Source of the DNA: Planctomycetaceae bacterium
GTDB taxonomy: Bacteria > Planctomycetota > Planctomycetia > Isosphaerales > Isosphaeraceae
Length of the DNA: 7,496 nt
Reading direction: 5' to 3'
Assembly (NCBI GenBank): GCA_019232645.1
Contig: JAFANO010000370.1
Coordinates: 1 to 7,496 of the forward strand
Below the pieces are notes generated by a model. The model saw nothing but the letters and a program-made list of their open reading frames with translations, had not been told where the DNA came from and searched no databases. Positions 1-3,756 of the stretch are shown one piece after another. How positions within the stretch are numbered: the first letter of the stretch is position 1; each line of letters opens with the position of its first letter. Position numbers and translations under genes: made by a program.

Positions 1-77
1 GTGGCGGAGACGCCCTCGTCGAGTGGGACATCGACGGTCTGACCGCCGGAGAGGGCGACCAGGATGCCAGACTTTGA
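1..77. other. possible edge of a neighbouring gene, strand undecided
   Basis: Two complementary readings share the same codon boundaries here and both look protein-like. On the plus strand the frame from base 3 is open and stops with TGA at 75-77, ending in GEGDQDARL; this would be the C-terminus of a gene entering from the left. On the minus strand the matching frame includes SGILVALSGGQTVDVPLDEG and runs off the left edge, but it has no ATG or GTG start in this segment and its open frame continues back to a TAG near base 230. The RNY-like codon pattern is symmetric under reverse complement, so composition cannot decide. I do not recognise either peptide. The sequence to the left of the window would settle it. 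Confidence 0.3.
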
Positions 78-579
78 CGAGTCGTAACCCGCTGTTAGGT
101 CTGGGGATTTTTCCCTCTTCCCGAGCGGGAGAGTGCCAGATTGGGCAGTTTGGGCGGGGTGGGGAAGCCTTCGACAAACTGCGGTTTTCGAGTTGCAATG
201 AGGGTGCAACGAGACCCTTCTATGAATAGTCTAGGTGGACAACGCTTGGCTCGCGAGCGACTTTATGAAGAGTAGGCGGCCGGAACGGCTCAAGGGGCGC
301 GCACGATCTTGCCGAGGTTTCTTCGGATTGACAGTGGTCGAGCACGTCACTACGCTACGGCCGCGACGGTCCTTCCCGTCGCCCACACGGGGGGCCTGTC
401 GTCCTTCCTTGGGTTTGCCCTCATCGTGGCCGGGTCGGGTTCGGAACGCCCTTGCTGACGGAGCGAAGCCTCGCGGTCGTCCCAACGTCCCTCGGCGAGA
501 TCGGGGCTCGACTGCGAACCGCGGGACGAGGGCGGGTTGATCGGGAGCGGGGGAGACCCACCACCCGATTCACAGGGAA
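78..579. other. intergenic region and leader without a convincing gene
   Basis: No reading frame here has a good start, a ribosome site and protein-like composition together. Bases 91-240 are about 55% GC by hand count, clearly lower than the genes, and contain small inverted repeats. One is a hairpin at 115-133 (TCCC-GAGC-GGGA extended by CTC/GAG across a one-base bulge). Another is GTTGCA/TGCAAC at 192-197 and 205-210. CTAT-GA-ATAG lies at 220-229. From about 241 onward the region becomes GC-rich. It holds the promoter candidate listed separately and then a presumed 5' leader of about 230 bases before the flippase gene. None of the small hairpins is followed by a T-run, so I do not call a terminator. 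Confidence 0.5.
328..356 (+). promoter_or_regulatory. sigma70-type promoter candidate upstream of the flippase gene
   Basis: A perfect TTGACA at 328-333 is followed after 17 bases by TACGCT at 351-356, which keeps the T-A-N-N-N-T positions of a -10 box. Box quality and spacing fit a housekeeping promoter in a high-GC bacterium. Transcription would start near 363, leaving a leader of about 230 bases before the ATG at 592. It is the best promoter-like pair I found in the upstream region, and it would drive the flippase and possibly the genes after it. Chance occurrence cannot be excluded. Confidence 0.45.
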
Positions 580-580
580 G
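574..580 (+). promoter_or_regulatory. ribosome binding site favouring ATG 592 for the flippase
   Basis: AGGGAAG lies directly against a possible GTG start at 580, which leaves no spacer, but about 11 bases upstream of the in-frame ATG at 592. This is why I place the start at 592 and not at the GTG four codons earlier. The spacing is slightly long, so the choice is moderate. Confidence 0.45.
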
Positions 581-591
581 TGCAACCGCGC

Positions 592-2238
592 ATGGCCATC
601 ACGCCCCTTAGTTCGAGTCGCGTCCGCCCGTGGGTCTCGGCCACGCCCGCATCCGTCCCTCCACTCGCTCCGGGGGGTGCCCGACCCGAGGCGAGGGTCC
701 GGCCAGGACCCGCGCCCCGGCGGATCGCGTCGAATTTCGCGTGGCTGAGCCTGGCCGAGGTCATCTGTCGGGGGACGTCGGTCGCTGTCACCCTGGCGCT
801 GGCCAAACGGCTCGGGCCGGCGGGATATGGCCGGGTCGAATTGGCGTTCAATATTGTCTTCTGGCTCGTTCTGCTCGTGCGCGACGCCTTCGAGGTCATC
901 ACATCGCGCGAGCTGGCGCGGCATCCCCGGCTGATCCGCCCGCTGGTCAACCACGTCCTGGCAATCAAGGGGGCGATCGCACTGGGGCTCTTTGCAGCGC
1001 TGGTGATGATCGGGCGGCTCACGCTCTCGACGCCATCCGATCGGGCGATCCTGACGCTCTACGGTCTCCTGCTGGTGACTACCGCGCTGGGACTCGACTT
1101 CGTCTACCGGAGCACCGAGCGGATGGGGCTGGTGGCGCTGTCGCTCTGCATCCGCACGCTGGTCTACGCGGGCGGCGTCTGGTTCTGGGTTTCCGACGCC
1201 TCGAGGATTGTCTGGGTCCCGGCGTGGCTGGCGCTGGGGGAGGCTTCGGGGATCGCGCTGGTCTGGACGTGTTACGCGCGGCGCTACGGCTTGCCGAGGC
1301 CGCACTTCGGGGTCCGGTTCCTGCGGATTCTCCTGCGACGAGGACGATCGGTCTGCTTGATCCAGGCCGCGCAGACGGTCATCGGCTCGGCCGACTTGAT
1401 GGTGGTGGGCCTGATGAGCCGGTGGGAGGAGATCGGCTGCTACGGAGCACCCTACCGGATGATCTCGGCCATCTTGACCTTCGGCGTGATCTTCCAGCAG
1501 GCGGCCTTCCCCACCCTGGCGAGGTCGTGGCGGCAGGCGCCGGGGACGGGTCGTGCCTCCCTGAATGCGTTGGTCAAGGTCCTGGCGGGGGGATTGCTGC
1601 CGGTGGCGGTGGGCGGGACCGTGCTGGCGGCGCCACTGGTCCGCTTCCTCCTGTCGACCAAGTACGCCGAAGCGAGTCTCTTGCTGGCGCTGGGGATCTG
1701 GCGGGCACCGTTGTTGACGGTGGCCTTTCTCTACCAGGCGATGCTGATCGCGGTGAACCGCGAGGCGTCCGGGGTCCGGCTCTTGCTGGCCGGGGCGGTC
1801 GCGTCCGGGCCGCTGGCGCTGGCGCTCCACACGGCGTTCGGGCTCCCCGGCGCCCTGATGTCGGTCCTGGTGATCGGGGCCTCGCTGGTGCTGGCGGGCT
1901 TCGCCTGCCTGGCGCGGGAAGGGCGCGAGCCGGCCTGGCACCACCATCTCGCCCGCCCCCTGGTGGCCTCGGCGGTCATGGTGCCCGTCTGCCTGCTCCT
2001 GCAACGCTGGCATGTCCTGGCGGCCGTCGCGGGGGGGGCCGCGACCTATGCATTCGCCCTCTCGGCGGTGGGAGGAATCCGACCGGAGGAGGTCCGCGCG
2101 ATCCTGGGCCGAGGCCACGCCCACGCCCTCGACGATCCGACTCCGGGGGTGATGCCGCCCCGGCCCGAGGCGGCGTCGAGCCCTCGATTCGAAAGCCCGG
2201 CTGGCCTTTCTCGGCCGAACCTGGTAAACACCGCGTGA
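592..2238 (+). CDS. oligosaccharide flippase family protein (Wzx-like, MOP superfamily)
   Basis: This is a 548-residue polytopic membrane protein expected to move a lipid-linked oligosaccharide from the cytoplasmic to the outer face of the inner membrane. A proline- and arginine-rich, probably cytosolic tail of about 45 residues precedes the first hydrophobic segment. The family-typical LAKRLGPAGYG turn lies at about 70-80, between the first two membrane helices. Alternating hydrophobic stretches and short basic loops follow to about residue 500, consistent with roughly 12 to 14 helices. The last 45 or so residues are proline-rich and low in complexity. Length fits polysaccharide-biosynthesis flippases, which usually have 400-550 residues. 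An in-frame GTG at 580 would add four residues. The gene lies upstream of a glycosyltransferase and a YfhO-like protein on the same strand, which supports a surface-glycan role. The substrate cannot be read from sequence. The family call is firm; true Wzx function is inferred. Confidence 0.88.
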   Translation: MAITPLSSSRVRPWVSATPASVPPLAPGGARPEARVRPGPAPRRIASNFAWLSLAEVICRGTSVAVTLALAKRLGPAGYGRVELAFNIVFWLVLLVRDAFEVITSRELARHPRLIRPLVNHVLAIKGAIALGLFAALVMIGRLTLSTPSDRAILTLYGLLLVTTALGLDFVYRSTERMGLVALSLCIRTLVYAGGVWFWVSDASRIVWVPAWLALGEASGIALVWTCYARRYGLPRPHFGVRFLRILLRRGRSVCLIQAAQTVIGSADLMVVGLMSRWEEIGCYGAPYRMISAILTFGVIFQQAAFPTLARSWRQAPGTGRASLNALVKVLAGGLLPVAVGGTVLAAPLVRFLLSTKYAEASLLLALGIWRAPLLTVAFLYQAMLIAVNREASGVRLLLAGAVASGPLALALHTAFGLPGALMSVLVIGASLVLAGFACLAREGREPAWHHHLARPLVASAVMVPVCLLLQRWHVLAAVAGGAATYAFALSAVGGIRPEEVRAILGRGHAHALDDPTPGVMPPRPEAASSPRFESPAGLSRPNLVNTA

Positions 2239-2250
2239 TCCCCCGGACTG

Positions 2251-2352
2251 ATACGGATCCCAGGAATTTCGTGCACTCGGTCTGCTGATTTGAAATCTGA
2301 AATCTCAAATTTGAGATCCGGACAGAGCGCACAAAAGATCTGGAATGCGTCT
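2251..2352. repeat. long imperfect inverted repeat (hairpin element) between flippase and glycosyltransferase
   Basis: Bases 2251-2284 pair with 2319-2352 around a common centre. By hand, 24 of 34 positions are Watson-Crick pairs, two more are G-U, and the mismatches are scattered. Runs of perfect pairing include CCAG/CTGG, GTGC/GCAC and CTC/GAG. After a two-base bulge (2285-2286) an inner stem pairs 2287-2298 with 2307-2318 in 10 of 12 positions, counting one G-U, leaving an eight-base loop at 2299-2306. The whole folds into a rod of about 102 nt starting 12 bases after the flippase stop codon. It has no terminal T-run, so it is not a standard terminator. It could be a dispersed palindromic element (REP- or MITE-like), an mRNA-processing or stabilising structure, or both. 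Its right arm overlaps an ATG at 2345 that could be mistaken for the start of the next gene. Confidence 0.7.
2285..2319. repeat. AT-rich heptamer-periodic core containing a perfect 16-bp palindrome
   Basis: The centre of the hairpin element is strikingly AT-rich for this DNA. It reads as seven-base units from 2292: GAAATCT, GAAATCT, CAAATTT, GAGATCC, with a weaker unit (CTGATTT) before them. ATCTCAAATTTGAGAT at 2302-2317 is an exact palindrome. Translated artefacts of this motif (ISNLRFQISN-like on the minus strand) resemble spurious peptides I remember from many annotated planctomycete and related genomes. That memory is unverified. A protein-binding operator is an alternative reading of the palindrome. 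Confidence 0.65.
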
Positions 2353-2360
2353 GAGGCGAT

Positions 2361-2420
2361 GGGGCCCCGTCCGCAGGAACAGGCCGGGCCCCGAGCAGAG
2401 GTATTCGGGCCACGTGCCCG
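2361..2420 (+). other. two GC-rich stem-loops in the glycosyltransferase leader
   Basis: GGGGCCC at 2361-2367 is the exact complement of GGGCCCC at 2386-2392, with an 18-base loop. CGGGC at 2406-2410 pairs with GCCCG at 2416-2420 around the five-base loop CACGT. With the large element just upstream, almost the entire leader before the glycosyltransferase ribosome site can fold. Short GC stems arise easily by chance in DNA this rich, so functional meaning is uncertain. Confidence 0.35.
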
Positions 2421-2439
2421 TCGAACAACGGTACAGGAC

Positions 2440-2446
2440 AGGGAGG
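2440..2446 (+). promoter_or_regulatory. strong Shine-Dalgarno site that fixes a TTG start
   Basis: AGGGAGG, followed by T, ends six bases before the TTG at 2453. It is the best ribosome site in the window. The in-frame ATG at 2345 has no comparable site, and the ATG at 2465 is 18 bases away, so this motif decides the start of the glycosyltransferase. Confidence 0.75.
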
Positions 2447-2452
2447 TCGCCG

Positions 2453-3727
2453 TTGAAATTCTGCATGGTCACCACATTCTTCGGCGCGCACAGTTTCGGG
2501 GGCGATGCCGCGTACGTGGACCGGCTGGCGCGGGCCTTGTGCCACGGGGGTCACGAGGTCCACGTCTTCCACTGCGCCGATGCCTTCAACGCGGTGCGAG
2601 GCCGGCACCCGCTCCGCCCCTACACGCCGCCCCCCGGGCTTCACGTCCACCGGCTGGAGAGCGGCTTTGGCGCGCTCTCGCCCCTGGCGACGCAGGTGAC
2701 GGGCCGTCCTTACTTCAAGGCCGAAGCCCTCCGCGCGGCGCTCGACGCGGTCGACACCGACGTCGTCCACTTCCACAACATCTCGCTGATCGGCGGCCCG
2801 GGCGTCCTGCACATGGGCCGCCACGCCGTCCGGATCATGACGGCCCACGAGCACTGGCTGATCTGCCCGATGCACCTGCTCTGGAAGTTCGGCCGCAGGG
2901 CCTGCGACTCGGACGCGTGCCTCCGCTGTGTCCTGGCGGGGCGGCGCCCCCCTCAGGCCTGGCGCTACACCGGGGCGATCGACCGCGGCCTCCGCCAGCT
3001 CGACGCGCTGGTCTTCCCCAGCCGGCACGCTCTGGAGGAGCACCGCCGCCGAGGCATCGGCGCGCCGCTGGTGTACCTGCCCTACTTCCTGCCCGACGAC
3101 TGGTCGGGGGGGATCGAGAACGAGGAACCCGAACCGACCGAGCGGCCCTACCTGGCCGCCGCCGGGCGCCTGGTCCGGATGAAGGGCTTTCAGCGGCTGA
3201 TCCCGCTGATGCGCTACTTGCCCGAGGTCGACCTTCGGATCGCCGGCACCGGGCCGTACGAAAGCAAGCTCCGCGCCCTGGCCAAGGGGCTGACCAACGT
3301 CCGCTTCGAGGGCCTGCTCGACGGCCCGGGGCTCGCCCGGCTGTTCCACGGGGCGCGCGCCGTCGTCGTGCCGTCGCTGTTCCCGGAGACGTTTGGCTAC
3401 GTCGTCCTCGAGGCCTTCGCCGTGCGGACCCCGGTGGTCGTCCACGAAGGGGGCGGCGCGCTGGCCGAGACGGGCGTCCGGAGCGGCGGCGGCCTGGGCT
3501 ATCAGACCGATGCCGAGCTGCTCCTGGCGCTCCGACGGATCGTCCACGACGTCGACCTCCGCGAACGACTGGCGGATCGAGGTTTGGTCAAGCGGGCTGG
3601 CGAGTGGTCCGAGGCGGCGCATCTCGACCGCTATTTCGGGCTGATCAGGAGCATCCGGGACGGCCGGGGGACCCCTCCCCCTCATCGGTCCCCGGCCTAC
3701 AGCGATCAGGCCGTCACGCTCGGTTAG
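2453..3727 (+). CDS. GT4-type glycosyltransferase (GT-B fold, group 1)
   Basis: This 424-residue cytosolic or membrane-associated enzyme is expected to transfer a sugar from a nucleotide donor to a glycan or lipid acceptor. The TTG start gives KFCMVTTFFGAHSFGGDAAYV at once, the classic first strand and glycine-rich turn of the N-terminal Rossmann domain. ATG 2345 would add 36 non-homologous residues encoded in the hairpin leader. HFHNISL near 106-112 belongs to the acceptor domain. Four cysteines follow (C138, C151, C156, C159), a pattern found in a subset of GT4 enzymes and possibly metal-binding. In the C-terminal domain, AGRLVRMKGF (237-246) supplies R239 and K244, the usual donor-diphosphate contacts. 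PETFGYVVLEAF (311-322) gives the E-x7-E motif with E312 and E320. The length is normal. Donor, acceptor and linkage are unknown. The gene ends 29 bases before the YfhO-like gene, so the two are probably cotranscribed. Confidence 0.92.
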   Translation: MKFCMVTTFFGAHSFGGDAAYVDRLARALCHGGHEVHVFHCADAFNAVRGRHPLRPYTPPPGLHVHRLESGFGALSPLATQVTGRPYFKAEALRAALDAVDTDVVHFHNISLIGGPGVLHMGRHAVRIMTAHEHWLICPMHLLWKFGRRACDSDACLRCVLAGRRPPQAWRYTGAIDRGLRQLDALVFPSRHALEEHRRRGIGAPLVYLPYFLPDDWSGGIENEEPEPTERPYLAAAGRLVRMKGFQRLIPLMRYLPEVDLRIAGTGPYESKLRALAKGLTNVRFEGLLDGPGLARLFHGARAVVVPSLFPETFGYVVLEAFAVRTPVVVHEGGGALAETGVRSGGGLGYQTDAELLLALRRIVHDVDLRERLADRGLVKRAGEWSEAAHLDRYFGLIRSIRDGRGTPPPHRSPAYSDQAVTLG

Positions 3728-3743
3728 ACCCCCGAGAAGAGAT

Positions 3744-3747
3744 GGAG
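3744..3747 (+). promoter_or_regulatory. GGAG ribosome site favouring ATG 3757
   Basis: GGAG at 3744-3747 lies nine bases before the ATG at 3757. The earlier in-frame ATG at 3742 has only a GAGAAGAG tract directly abutting it, with no spacer. The later start is therefore preferred, although the two differ by only five residues. Confidence 0.5.
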
Positions 3748-3756
3748 CCCGCACCC

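Noticed and set aside
115..133. Hairpin considered as a terminator
   Set aside because: The T-run near 108-112 comes before the hairpin on the plus strand and becomes an A-run after it on the minus strand, so neither orientation fits a rho-independent terminator.
23..229. Small plus-strand frame of 68 codons at the left edge
   Set aside because: No ribosome site, unlike-protein composition, and it lies across the lower-GC patch.
221..232. TATGAA or TAGTCT considered as a -10 box
   Set aside because: No -35-like hexamer lies at suitable spacing upstream; the nearby TTGCAA is about 22 bases away.
231..540. Overlapping small frames on both strands in the flippase leader
   Set aside because: Both are Arg/Pro-rich, mirror each other and lack ribosome sites; the plus one also spans the promoter candidate.
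421..2124. Minus-strand frame of 567 codons opposite the flippase
   Set aside because: Composition dominated by Arg, Gln, Asp and Pro with no recognisable domain; antisense shadow.
630..2288. Plus-strand frame of 552 codons overlapping the flippase
   Set aside because: It has no membrane pattern or family motifs and is rich in Gly, Ala and Arg, a typical high-GC shadow of the real flippase frame.
2290..2318. TTGAAA in the repeat core considered as a promoter for the glycosyltransferase
   Set aside because: No acceptable -10 box appears at 16-18 bases downstream.
2290..3741. Upstream half of a 1368-codon open frame running into the YfhO-like gene
   Set aside because: This part overlaps the clear GT4 gene in another frame and reads as Arg/Pro/Gly-rich shadow sequence. 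A fusion protein is not supported.
1976..3754. Minus-strand frame of 592 codons opposite the flippase end and GT4 gene
   Set aside because: It crosses two real genes and the hairpin, shows no domain, and even translates the AT-rich repeat; artefact of GC bias.
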